NCBI RefSeq assembly: GCF_013391475.1
Contig: NZ_JACBAZ010000001.1
Span: forward strand, 516,377 to 580,376
Length of the DNA: 64,000 bases
Direction: 5' to 3'
DNA from: Oceaniferula marina
GTDB lineage: Bacteria > Verrucomicrobiota > Verrucomicrobiia > Verrucomicrobiales > Akkermansiaceae
Under the pieces are notes generated by a model. It was not told where the DNA came from, ran no database searches, and worked only from the letters and a program-made list of their open reading frames with translations. Positions 16,632 to 26,028 of the stretch are shown in pieces. The translations under genes and the position numbers were made by a program. Position 1 is the first letter of the stretch. Every line of letters starts with the position of its first letter.

Positions 16632-18809
16632 ATGATCCGTCCATTGATTGCAGTCCTGTTTGCATTATCGACAATGCATGCCGTGGCATCCACGTGGACG
16701 CTTCCCACACCTGATTCCACTCAATCAAAGGTCAGCCTGATTCCCTACCCTGTCGAGGTCAACTGGCAGCATCAGGATACGGCCGTCCACGGCCCCATCA
16801 AAATCAGCACACCTTATCAGTCGGACGACGCGGGCAGCGGTCATCTATCCAATCACATCGCTCAAATATTCAAGGAGAGCCGAGTGCCATCGTCAGCGAA
16901 AACCCCTGCTGCTCACTATCACATCCAACTCATTGAAGGCAACGTCTCAGAAGCTCGTATTTCTAACGAAGCCTACACACTGGAAACAAAGCCTAACGGA
17001 GTCACCATTACGGCCCGACACCCGCATGGTTTTTTCAATGGTTTACAAACGTTCAGGCAATTGCTCTACCACAATGGGGACTCCCTGATGGTGGCTGGCT
17101 GTAAAATTCGTGACTGGCCCGCCTTCCAAACCCGCGGTGTCATGCTCGATGTCGGACGCAACTACATGTCTCCAGATTTCATCAAACAACAAGTGGATCG
17201 ACTCGCCCGTTATAAAATCAACGTGCTCCACTTGCACTTCACCGAAGATGCTGCGTGGCGCTTGCAAATCAAACAACACCCCCAACTCACCCAAGCGAAA
17301 TTCCACTGGCCAACACGCCAACCCGGAAAACACTACACACACGAGGAAATCAGAGATCTTGTCGCCTATTGTCAGGCGCGCCACATCTCCGTGATTCCTG
17401 AAATTGATATGCCCGGTCACAGCGAAGCCTTCCGCCACGCCATGGGAGTCGATATGCAAAGCCCGGAAGGTATCCGCATTCTGAAAGAGGTGATTGACGA
17501 AGTCGTCAGCCTCTTTCCTGCCAAATCGATTCATCTTGGCTCCGATGAAGTAAAAATACGTATGCCGGAATTTATGCCGACCATGGTCGATTACGTGCGT
17601 AGCTTGGGAAAACAGGTCATCGTTTGGAGTCCCGGGAACCAACCCGCCAAAAAGGTCATCAACATGCATTGGGGTGATCATAACGGCCACCAAGTGGACC
17701 CAGAAATGAAGCATCTTTCGACCATCGGCTTTTATATGGACTGGATCGACTCGCAATCCGGGGTCTATCAATATTTTTTCCAGCAGCCTTGTGATGTCCC
17801 GTATGGCAACCAAAATGCTATGGGCGCCGTTACCTGTGTGTGGACTGACGGGGCGCTAAGCAACGAAAAGCGGGTCCTCACCCAATACCCGTTTTACCCA
17901 TGTTCACTGACCTTTGCCGAACGCATCTGGAGAGGAGCTCATCAAGCGCGTCCCGATCTCTACGCCAAACTCCCCCAACCCGGAACCCCGGCTTATAACG
18001 CCTTCGCTGAGTTTGAAACGCGTCTGACAGACCACCGCGACAAATTCTTCAAAGACCTCCCATTTGCCTATGTCAAACAAAGTCACATTCCGTGGCGCTT
18101 GATCGGCCCCTTTGACCACCATGGGGTCAATGACAGATCATTCGGTCCGGAACAGGCGATTCAGGACAGTTATCGTGACGGGAATCGAACCCTCACTTGG
18201 GAGCATCAACCGGCCTGGGGAAGCGCCATTCACTTGCGGCACCACTACTCCGTGTTCAATCTCCACCAGAATCAGGTTGCTCCCGACTACTGGCCAGCCA
18301 CGATGAACCACCGTGTCGGCAAAGGCGGAGGAACCTGCTATGCGCTCCAATATATTCACAGCCCCCAATCGCAATCCATCCACTTAATGTTTGGTATCGG
18401 TGGGCAATGGGGCCACTCCGGAGGCTACCGAACGGCCCGGGCGCCCTCTCAAGGGTCTTGGGATTTCTCCGGTGGCGATCTCTGGCTCAACGATCAACGG
18501 GTCACTCCACCCCACTGGCCATTCAAAAGCCTACCCTGGAGTGGTTGGCGCAAAGGCAGGATCGAACACGCCCCACTAACAGAAGAAGGGTATTTCTTTC
18601 GCCCACCTGTTCCTGTCACCCTCCAACAAGGTTGGAATAAAATTCTGGTCCGCATTCCATTCGGATGGTGGAAAGAGGACAAAGGTCAACGCAAGTGGTT
18701 CTTCAACTGCGTTCCAGTGAGCTGGGACGGCACCCACTACCGCGAAGTTGATCAACTTCAATACGCAACCACACAAGATCACACACCAAACCCACCACAG
18801 TCAAAATGA
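16632..18809 (+). CDS. GH20 beta-N-acetylhexosaminidase (copy 2, divergent)
   Basis: A 725-residue secreted GH20 enzyme more distant from copies 1 and 3. Signal peptide of about 20 residues, N-terminal GH20b domain (about 35-155), then the barrel with GVMLDVGRNYMSPDF, HLHFTEDAAWRLQ, EIDMPGHSEAFRH and IHLGSDEV, catalytic Asp305-Glu306. The C-terminal part repeats the WRLIGPFD extension and adds about 90 residues including a Gly/Trp-rich stretch at about 575-625, suggesting a larger sugar-binding lobe. Its stop overlaps the next sialidase start by four bases (18806-18809), so the two are translationally coupled and may act on one substrate. Confidence 0.9.
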   Translation: MIRPLIAVLFALSTMHAVASTWTLPTPDSTQSKVSLIPYPVEVNWQHQDTAVHGPIKISTPYQSDDAGSGHLSNHIAQIFKESRVPSSAKTPAAHYHIQLIEGNVSEARISNEAYTLETKPNGVTITARHPHGFFNGLQTFRQLLYHNGDSLMVAGCKIRDWPAFQTRGVMLDVGRNYMSPDFIKQQVDRLARYKINVLHLHFTEDAAWRLQIKQHPQLTQAKFHWPTRQPGKHYTHEEIRDLVAYCQARHISVIPEIDMPGHSEAFRHAMGVDMQSPEGIRILKEVIDEVVSLFPAKSIHLGSDEVKIRMPEFMPTMVDYVRSLGKQVIVWSPGNQPAKKVINMHWGDHNGHQVDPEMKHLSTIGFYMDWIDSQSGVYQYFFQQPCDVPYGNQNAMGAVTCVWTDGALSNEKRVLTQYPFYPCSLTFAERIWRGAHQARPDLYAKLPQPGTPAYNAFAEFETRLTDHRDKFFKDLPFAYVKQSHIPWRLIGPFDHHGVNDRSFGPEQAIQDSYRDGNRTLTWEHQPAWGSAIHLRHHYSVFNLHQNQVAPDYWPATMNHRVGKGGGTCYALQYIHSPQSQSIHLMFGIGGQWGHSGGYRTARAPSQGSWDFSGGDLWLNDQRVTPPHWPFKSLPWSGWRKGRIEHAPLTEEGYFFRPPVPVTLQQGWNKILVRIPFGWWKEDKGQRKWFFNCVPVSWDGTHYREVDQLQYATTQDHTPNPPQSK

Positions 18810-20488
18810 AACGACATCTCATCGTCTCCGCTCTTTTAACGCCTCTCTCATTTGCAGCTGAAGCTCCTTATATTGTCGCCACTCCTCCCGCCGATGCCGG
18901 CCGTGGACTGATCCGTGTTTCGGACAAGGAAATACGGCACTATCCAGGAAAAGGAGGAAAACAAATGCTTCAATCGCTGGACAACGGCGAAACATGGAAA
19001 CTCGTTCCTCTTCCCGCTAGCTACCCCGGAGCCACGTGCCTGAGCAAAGAGTCTCCAGCCATCGCACAAAACCCGGTGAGCAAAGAGTTCATCCGCTTCG
19101 AACCCCTTTATCGGGGAAAAAACAATGACGACGGGGTTTATATCACGGAGGGGGGCATTGACGGAAAATGGAATCTAGTTAGAGATAAGGACGGTAACAG
19201 CGTGCGGCCAGGAGGAATCCTCCGTAACCCGCTTTGGGTAAACCAGAACAAACGTATCGTCATTCCCGGCCATGGCGGAGGGTGCTACACATGGTATTCT
19301 GACGACCAGGGGCTCAGCTGGCAGCGCTCCAATAAAATCCAATCGCCACCACACCAACTGGGAGGCATCCACAAAGGAACGCGCTGGAACCACGGTATGG
19401 TCGAAGCCACTCTGGTGGAGTTAAAAAATAAAAAGCTCTGGATGGTTGCACGAACAGCCCAGGACCAGCACTATCAAAGTTTTTCCTCCGACTTCGGTAA
19501 GACCTGGAGCAAAGCCGAACCCTCACGCTTCTGGGGAACCATCACCATGCCCACGTTCCATCGACTCGACGATGGTCGTATCCTTTTCCTCTGGTCCAAT
19601 ACCACTGCCCTGCCTGAAATTGAAACCGCAACAGGTCGTGGGGAAGACGCGTTCACTAACCGCGACACCATCCACGCCGCCATCTCAGAAGATGAGGGGA
19701 AAACTTGGATTGGTTTCCGCGAACTGATCCTCGACGAACATCGAAACCGTGGTGATTACGGAACCTTCAATGGCTCTCAAGACCGGGGTAAACATCAAGC
19801 CGAAGTGGTCCAGCTTGATCAAAACCGCGTGCTCTATTCCTGCGGGCAACACGCCATGCACCGCCGGTTGATGATCATGGATGTCCGCTGGCTCTACGAA
19901 AAAGAACGTAGCTCGGATCTCGCCAAGGATGGTACCAAGGACTGGACCACCCACCAATTCATCGCCAAATACGTCGGTCACTGTGCTTACAACCGGACTC
20001 ACGGTGCCCAAGTCGAAGATGGCGCATTGCGTCTCCGCCGAGTTGAGGCAAGCAACCTGACCAACCCCAATCAAGGAGCTGTCTGGAACTTTCCAGCCGG
20101 TGACACAGGACGCCTCACCACCAAGGTCCGACTCGAACCCGGCGGTGCCGGACTCCAAATTGCGCTTACTGACCGCTGGTTCAGCGCTGTCGACCACTCC
20201 GTTGATCAACTTGCCAACTACGTGCTCAAAATCGATGGCGAAGGAAAAACGCCAGAAGGTAAGCGCCTGCTGACACCTGGAAAAGTCCACGAACTGGCAA
20301 TCACCTGGCAGGGAGTCGATAAAAAAGGCAGCGCTACACTGTCGCTCGACGGCCGCAAAACCACCATCAAAATTCCCTGCCAGCACGCCACCCCGAACGG
20401 TATCAGCTACGTCCACTTCTATAATCCGGCTACCACCACCGATACCAACGGAGCCTCTGTTATGAGCACTCACGCAAAGGTAAAATAA
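18806..20488 (+). CDS. Sialidase-fold protein with Asp boxes, not typical GH33
   Basis: A 560-residue secreted protein. The signal peptide is about 15 residues (MKRHLIVSALLTPLSFAAEA). The six-blade propeller fold is indicated by Asp boxes SDDQGLSWQ, SSDFGKTWS and SEDEGKTWI. The N-terminal Arg-Ile-Pro motif of GH33, present in the two other sialidases of this locus, is absent. Conserved-looking stretches instead include GTRWNHGMVEATL, MPTFHRLDDGRILFLW and YGTFNGSQDRGKHQAEVV. A C-terminal domain of about 130 residues (from about 425) resembles a laminin-G-like sandwich. It could be a non-GH33 sialidase, such as the GH181 family described from Akkermansia (my recollection), or another exo-glycosidase. 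Overlaps the GH20 copy 2 stop codon. Confidence 0.75.
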   Translation: MKRHLIVSALLTPLSFAAEAPYIVATPPADAGRGLIRVSDKEIRHYPGKGGKQMLQSLDNGETWKLVPLPASYPGATCLSKESPAIAQNPVSKEFIRFEPLYRGKNNDDGVYITEGGIDGKWNLVRDKDGNSVRPGGILRNPLWVNQNKRIVIPGHGGGCYTWYSDDQGLSWQRSNKIQSPPHQLGGIHKGTRWNHGMVEATLVELKNKKLWMVARTAQDQHYQSFSSDFGKTWSKAEPSRFWGTITMPTFHRLDDGRILFLWSNTTALPEIETATGRGEDAFTNRDTIHAAISEDEGKTWIGFRELILDEHRNRGDYGTFNGSQDRGKHQAEVVQLDQNRVLYSCGQHAMHRRLMIMDVRWLYEKERSSDLAKDGTKDWTTHQFIAKYVGHCAYNRTHGAQVEDGALRLRRVEASNLTNPNQGAVWNFPAGDTGRLTTKVRLEPGGAGLQIALTDRWFSAVDHSVDQLANYVLKIDGEGKTPEGKRLLTPGKVHELAITWQGVDKKGSATLSLDGRKTTIKIPCQHATPNGISYVHFYNPATTTDTNGASVMSTHAKVK

Positions 20489-20630
20489 TCCCAACGAGCA
20501 GAGCAGCTTTTCAATCTGTCGACAAGCATCGCAAGCGCAAAGGCAAGCCTAGTCCCCAAACCAGATGACAGATCACAAACCTGTCCTACATTAGCCTGCA
20601 CCTCGGCTACTAAACACACACAATTCAACC

Positions 20631-22232
20631 ATGAACACACACTTATCCATCACTCTTCTGTTAGCATGCTCCAGCATCGCTTCAGCTGACATCCTCTACG
20701 AAACCTCCTTTGAAAAAAGCTGGAACGCCAGCGACAAAAACTACAAGGATGCGGAAGATGCCGTCTGGGTATCAAAAAAAGGATTCAACATTAGTAAGAA
20801 GCACGCAAAGACGGGAAAACAATCTCTACATCTCATAGGTGGAGAATCGGAAGTGGTGCTGCACCTGCGAGATAACGCCAGCAAGGCCAAAGGTCTGAGT
20901 TTCAGAGCCGAGCGCTGGACATCCTCCCCTCCATTCGAATTCAGAATCTCCGCCAAACAAGGAGACAAGTGGACCAAACTCACCCCGCTGGATTTGATTG
21001 TCCAAACGGGACGTGGATTCCCCAGCAAGGTTGAACTGAAACTCCCTGAAGGTGAAGCAATCAGCGCGCTCAAATTCACTTCGACCACACCGAAGGACAA
21101 GGGAATCTTGATCGACGATCTCAAACTGCTGTCCAAGGCACCCGAATACCCGAGTATGGCTCCCCCACCCTATGTGAAGCCCACGGAGCCTCTGAAATTA
21201 ATTGAACATAACGATGTCTTTGTATCCGGGCAGGACAATACCAAGATCTATCGAATCCCCGCTATCATCACCGCTAAAAACGGAGATCTGCTCGCTGTGA
21301 TTGATGCCCGGCGCAACAACGCCGCTGACCTGATCCACCAACGCTCGATCGACATCACCTACAAACGATCCACCGACAACGGAAAATCCTGGGGGGCGAT
21401 GAAAACCATTGCCGATTTACCCAAAGGTGAGGGAGCGAGTGATGCCTCCTTGATTCTCAACCGGGACAATGGTGAGATTTTCTGTTTTTATAACTGGATG
21501 GGCAAAACCAAAGAGTTCCGCTTCTATCTGCAAAGCTCAAAAGACAACGGCCATACTTGGTCGGAACCTAGCGATTTCACCGACCAAATCACTCCGAAAA
21601 ATTGGGGTAAACTCGATTTCAAATTCATCACCTCCGGCCGTGGCATCCAGACACGAAATGGTAACCTGCTCCACAATGTCGTGCATTTACCCACGCGTGC
21701 CGTCTACCTCTATGGGAGCACGGATGGAGGCAAAACCTGGAGTGTCAACGAAACCCCCGTCACACCAGGAGACGAATCCAAGGTCGTGGAACTCAATGAC
21801 GGAACCCTGATGGTCAACTCACGTGTCGGTGCCGACTACCGCTGGGTGCACCGCTCCAAAGACCAGGGAAAAACCTGGGAATCCAACAAGGAATATCAGT
21901 TACCGGACCCAAGGTGCAACGGCTCCATCATCCGCTATACAAGCACCAAGGACGGTTACGCCAAGGATCGCTTGTTGTTCAGCAATGCGGGCTCGCAAAC
22001 TGGACGGAACAATCTGACCATTCGCATTTCTTATGATGAAGGGCGGACCTGGTCAGCTGGCAAGGTGGTCAACCCGGGAGCATCAGCCTACTCATCACTA
22101 ACAATCCTCGAAAATGGCAATATCGGAGTTCTCTACGAAAATGGGAATGCCCGCACCAAATTTGCCAGTTTCACCCTCGAGGATTTAACCGATGGCAAGG
22201 ACAAGCTGAACAAAGTCTACGAAATACGTTAG
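20631..22232 (+). CDS. GH33 exo-alpha-sialidase (copy A)
   Basis: Secreted enzyme expected to release terminal sialic acid. The 533 residues begin with a signal peptide ending at about ASAD. An N-terminal beta-sandwich of about 150 residues follows (carbohydrate-binding-like, with FRAERWTSSPPFEFRIS). The propeller has YRIPAI with the catalytic-triad Arg208 and at least five Asp boxes: STDNGKSWG, SKDNGHTWS, STDGGKTWS, SKDQGKTWE and SYDEGRTWS. FITSGRGIQTRNGNLL and the YENGNA region near the end fit the catalytic Tyr/Glu area. It has the same architecture as copy B at 26029, so both arose by duplication. A gap of about 140 bp separates it from the preceding sialidase-fold gene. Confidence 0.9.
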   Translation: MNTHLSITLLLACSSIASADILYETSFEKSWNASDKNYKDAEDAVWVSKKGFNISKKHAKTGKQSLHLIGGESEVVLHLRDNASKAKGLSFRAERWTSSPPFEFRISAKQGDKWTKLTPLDLIVQTGRGFPSKVELKLPEGEAISALKFTSTTPKDKGILIDDLKLLSKAPEYPSMAPPPYVKPTEPLKLIEHNDVFVSGQDNTKIYRIPAIITAKNGDLLAVIDARRNNAADLIHQRSIDITYKRSTDNGKSWGAMKTIADLPKGEGASDASLILNRDNGEIFCFYNWMGKTKEFRFYLQSSKDNGHTWSEPSDFTDQITPKNWGKLDFKFITSGRGIQTRNGNLLHNVVHLPTRAVYLYGSTDGGKTWSVNETPVTPGDESKVVELNDGTLMVNSRVGADYRWVHRSKDQGKTWESNKEYQLPDPRCNGSIIRYTSTKDGYAKDRLLFSNAGSQTGRNNLTIRISYDEGRTWSAGKVVNPGASAYSSLTILENGNIGVLYENGNARTKFASFTLEDLTDGKDKLNKVYEIR

Positions 22233-22289
22233 AAACAACTTGGTTTGTATAAGATTCAATCATGCTCATTTGATTAACCCATATCTCCC

Positions 22290-24362
22290 ATGATGACCCA
22301 CAACCGCTTCCATTTCAAGCTGCTTACGCTTGCGCTGCCAATCGCTTTACTCCCCTGTGCCCTCATGGCCAAGGGGAAGGTGGCAGAAGCCAAACCGGCG
22401 CTACTCCCCTTACCCCAGTCTGTTGAGTGGCACGACCAGGCGATACAACTCAGCACCGTTAACGTGACTCTCCCAAAGCTCAGAGACACGCCAATCAAAG
22501 CGGCCAGGCTCAAGCGAGAGTTACAGGAACTGCTCCAAGAAAATCACATCACCCCCAGCGCTGATGCCAAACAAAACATCATCCTCAAACTAGGCAAGGT
22601 GGACGTCCCCCGCCAATGGGTAGGCCAGGAGAAGGAAGCCTACTCCCTGATTGCGGAGCAACGAGGTGCTGTCATTACGGCAAATGCGGTGGAAGGGCTC
22701 TACTGCGGACTCCAAACCCTACGTCAACTGATGGTCCGACAAGATGGTAAAACCACTCTTGCGGCATGCAACATCCACGACTACCCCGCTTTCAAAATCA
22801 GGGGGTTCATGCATGACGTTGGGCGTAACTTTCAATCGCTTGAGCAACTTCGGATGCAGATTGATGTCGCGTCCCGATATAAAATCAACACCTTCCACTT
22901 TCACATCACCGAATACCACGGCTGGAGACTTGAAAGTAAGGTCTTCCCGGAACTTCAACGGATCGACACCTTCACTCGCAAACCCGGCAAGTATTATACT
23001 CAAAAAGAATTTGTTGAGTTTGTCGATTACTGCTGGGCGCGCGGCATCACCGTGATCCCGGAGTTCGATACCCCGGGCCACAGCGACGCTTTCCGTAAGG
23101 CCCTTGGCATTAAAAACATGAAAGACCCCAAGGCTAAAGAAGCCATGGTGAAACTCTTCGATGAGCTTTGCTCACTCGTCCCCAAAGAAAAAATGCCCTA
23201 CATCCACGTCGGCACCGATGAAGCATCCAGACCTGCCGAACGCGTGAACGCCGACTACTTACCCGCATTGCACCAAGTCATTCACAAAAATGGTCGTGAT
23301 GTCATCGGCTGGGTGCACGGCATGCACATCAAGGGAGACACAAAACAAATCCAGCAAACCTGGGCCAGCTCAAAACCACTGCCCGAATTGCGCCATATCG
23401 ACTCCCGCTCCAACTATCTCAACTACCTTCAGGCACTGAACTTTGCCACCCGTATGCACTTCCAACAACCGTGCCGAGTTCCTCATGGTGACGAAACCAA
23501 CCTGGGAGGCATTCTCTGTTACTGGCCGGACACTAAAGTCGATGATGAAAAACAAGCCCTGCTCAACAGCCCGGTTCTCTCAACGGTGGTCGCCTATTCT
23601 GAAGCCGTCTGGAAAGGAGTCAAAAAAGACCACCCGGAATACTGGTGCAAAATTCCTCCACGTAACAGTGAGGCATTTAAAACGTACGCCGATTTTGAAA
23701 CCCGACTTCTCCAACAGCGCGACCGCTTCATGGCGGGTAAACCTTTTCTTGCCCTGCGCACCTACGATGTCAACTGGCGCTTGCTAGGCCCTGTGGCAGA
23801 GGATGAGGTCGCAGAACTTGAAAAGGGTGTTATCAAAGACCATTACCCCGATCACGCATGGTCGACCTCCGTGCAAGGGGCTGCCATTCATCTTCGCCAT
23901 TTCTTCAAGTTCCCCAGCCACATCCAAAACTTCCCCAAAGGGAAAAACATCGTTTGGGCGAACACCTTCATCTACAGTCCGAAAGATCAAACAGTCGACG
24001 CCTGGATCGATTTCAACACCATCGCGGCCTCCGGTTACAAACGGGGTGAACGTATCCCCGAGCAGGGCAATTGGGACGGTAACCCGGCCTGCAATCTGTG
24101 GATCAACGGCAAACGCATCGATCCTCCAGTTTGGCAAAGCAAGCACCAGGGGATGGAGCACGCCCTGACCAATGAAATCTACAGTGCCCGCCCACCATCC
24201 AAAATCACCTTGAAAAAAGGGTGGAACCCCGTGCTGGTGAAAGCCGCCAATTCTTATAAATGGTGTTTTGCTTTCCTACCAATTCACGTCCATCCAAATG
24301 GCGATATCCGTGAAGTGGAAGGGCTCATTTTCTCTCCCACGAAACAGAAAAAGCAGCGGTAG
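22290..24362 (+). CDS. GH20 beta-N-acetylhexosaminidase (copy 3)
   Basis: A 690-residue paralogue of copy 1, same length and domain order: signal peptide to about residue 27, GH20b domain, barrel with GFMHDVGRNFQSLEQ, HFHITEYHGWRLE and EFDTPGHSDAFRKA, IHVGTDEA with catalytic Asp310-Glu311, and the WRLLGPVAEDEVA beta-sandwich extension. Copy 1 and copy 3 share long blocks (PCRVPHGDE, GGILCYWPDT, VVAYSEAVWKG), so they probably arose by duplication within this locus. The sulfatase start lies 34 bp downstream. Confidence 0.92.
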   Translation: MMTHNRFHFKLLTLALPIALLPCALMAKGKVAEAKPALLPLPQSVEWHDQAIQLSTVNVTLPKLRDTPIKAARLKRELQELLQENHITPSADAKQNIILKLGKVDVPRQWVGQEKEAYSLIAEQRGAVITANAVEGLYCGLQTLRQLMVRQDGKTTLAACNIHDYPAFKIRGFMHDVGRNFQSLEQLRMQIDVASRYKINTFHFHITEYHGWRLESKVFPELQRIDTFTRKPGKYYTQKEFVEFVDYCWARGITVIPEFDTPGHSDAFRKALGIKNMKDPKAKEAMVKLFDELCSLVPKEKMPYIHVGTDEASRPAERVNADYLPALHQVIHKNGRDVIGWVHGMHIKGDTKQIQQTWASSKPLPELRHIDSRSNYLNYLQALNFATRMHFQQPCRVPHGDETNLGGILCYWPDTKVDDEKQALLNSPVLSTVVAYSEAVWKGVKKDHPEYWCKIPPRNSEAFKTYADFETRLLQQRDRFMAGKPFLALRTYDVNWRLLGPVAEDEVAELEKGVIKDHYPDHAWSTSVQGAAIHLRHFFKFPSHIQNFPKGKNIVWANTFIYSPKDQTVDAWIDFNTIAASGYKRGERIPEQGNWDGNPACNLWINGKRIDPPVWQSKHQGMEHALTNEIYSARPPSKITLKKGWNPVLVKAANSYKWCFAFLPIHVHPNGDIREVEGLIFSPTKQKKQR

Positions 24363-24396
24363 GAATCATCGCAATCAGCACCCTTCCCCATCACGA

Positions 24397-25902
24397 ATGA
24401 CAATGAAAAAATTAACCACTATTGCTGGAATTACTGCCGTTACCAGCCTGCTTCCCCTCCCGCTGCTTGCTGACTCTTCAGACGAAAAATCTTCACCCAC
24501 CCAACAACCTAACATCATTCTTGTTATGAGTGATGACCAAGGCTGGGGTGACGTTGCCTACAATGGCAACAAAACCGTAAAAACGCCCCACCTCGACACC
24601 ATGGCTCGTGAAGGCGTTAGGTTGGATCGTTTCTACGCAGCGGCCCCGGTCTGCTCACCCACTCGAGGGTCCTGCCTGACCGGAAGGCACCCCTACCGCT
24701 ACAACATCCAGTGGGCTGGAGAAAAAGGTCTCCCGGCAGAAGAAATCACCTTGGCCGAAACACTGCGCGAGGCGGGGTACGCCACCGGACACTTTGGCAA
24801 ATGGCATATCGGCCAATTGAGCAAAACAGTCAAACAAACTTATTTTCCGGGAGACAAGGCGGATCCTGAGCACTACTCGCCACCATGGGAAAATGGTTAC
24901 GACGTTACATTCGCCACAGCGGCTTCCGTCCCAACATACAACCCATACTTCCATGACAGCCCTGAGCTAGGCCAACCCGGCTACAAATTCATCATGGATA
25001 AACCGGTCGCACACGGTTCGACCATCGGCGTTCGCGTCAGGGAAAACTATTGGACAGGCCCCGGTCAATTTGTCGACGAAAACCTCGCAGGTGAAGATTC
25101 CGAGATCCTGATGAGCCGGGCTCTTCAATTCATCCAAAACAACGCCAAAGAACAAAAGCCATTTTTCACAAGTATCTGGTTCCATTCCCCCCACACACCC
25201 ATTGTGGCAGGCGACAAGATGCGGGCGTTGTATCCCGATGAAAGTATCGAACGCCAACATTGGTTCGGCTGTCTATCAGCGATTGATGTGGAAATAGGAC
25301 GACTTCGCAAATTGCTCAAAAAACTCGGTATTGCAGACAATACCATCGTCTGGTTCTGCAGTGACAACGGTCCTTCCTACATCCACAACCATAACTCATC
25401 CAGACCGTTCCGCGGAAAAAAGGCAACCCTCTGGGAAGGTGGAATCCGCGTCCCTGGGATCGTGGAGTGGCCTGCTCGAATCAAAGGGCAACGAGTAATT
25501 GATGTCCCTATGAGCACCAGTGATTTCTACCCTACCTTGCTTTCAGCAGCCGGCGTCCCCACCCCCGAAAAACAACCTGTCATCGACGGTGAAAATGTCC
25601 TGCCCATTCTCACAGGCCAACAACCAAAGCGTTCAACGCCTATCGCATTTCAAGCTCCGGTGATGAATGACAAAAACGTGCATGCTAAAAAGGGATCGCT
25701 GCAATTATGTCTACAAGGAGATCAATACAAACTAATCAGCTTCGATGGCGGAGCATCATGGCAACTCTACGATCTACTCAACGACAAAGAGGAACAAAAC
25801 GACATCGCACAAAAACACCCCGAACTCGTCCAAAAAATGGCGGAAACACTCAAACAATGGACCGCTTCCTGCTCACATTCAGCCCAAGGTAAAGATTACT
25901 AG
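24397..25902 (+). CDS. Secreted sulfatase, formylglycine (Cys) type
   Basis: Alkaline-phosphatase-superfamily sulfatase expected to remove sulfate from glycans. From ATG at 24397 (an ATG at 24403 is equally plausible) the product has 501 residues with a Sec signal peptide ending near LLADSS. Metal-site SDDQGWGD and signature CSPTRGSCLTGRH with Cys86 as the residue to be oxidised to formylglycine are both present, so an anaerobic or aerobic maturase is needed elsewhere in the genome. Further family marks are HFGKWH, HSPHTP and SDNGPS. Its position between GH20 copy 3 and sialidase B points to sulfated mucin-like or glycosaminoglycan substrates. An open frame upstream of the start overlaps copy 3 and is not counted. 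Confidence 0.9.
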   Translation: MTMKKLTTIAGITAVTSLLPLPLLADSSDEKSSPTQQPNIILVMSDDQGWGDVAYNGNKTVKTPHLDTMAREGVRLDRFYAAAPVCSPTRGSCLTGRHPYRYNIQWAGEKGLPAEEITLAETLREAGYATGHFGKWHIGQLSKTVKQTYFPGDKADPEHYSPPWENGYDVTFATAASVPTYNPYFHDSPELGQPGYKFIMDKPVAHGSTIGVRVRENYWTGPGQFVDENLAGEDSEILMSRALQFIQNNAKEQKPFFTSIWFHSPHTPIVAGDKMRALYPDESIERQHWFGCLSAIDVEIGRLRKLLKKLGIADNTIVWFCSDNGPSYIHNHNSSRPFRGKKATLWEGGIRVPGIVEWPARIKGQRVIDVPMSTSDFYPTLLSAAGVPTPEKQPVIDGENVLPILTGQQPKRSTPIAFQAPVMNDKNVHAKKGSLQLCLQGDQYKLISFDGGASWQLYDLLNDKEEQNDIAQKHPELVQKMAETLKQWTASCSHSAQGKDY

Positions 25903-26028
25903 CCAACCATTCGGGACAACACCATCCGAACTGGTAGAGCGAAAATACCACTTCGAAAATGACAGCCTCGACATCCTGCGCGGGTATGAACGTTACCAAG
26001 CATAAAACCACCCATTTGATTTAATCCC

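Noticed and set aside
25903-26005. Short open frame after the sulfatase stop reading LVERKYHFENDSLDILRG
   Set aside because: Read in another frame than the sulfatase and starts inside it. I considered a lost C-terminal segment, but no family sulfatase ending matches.
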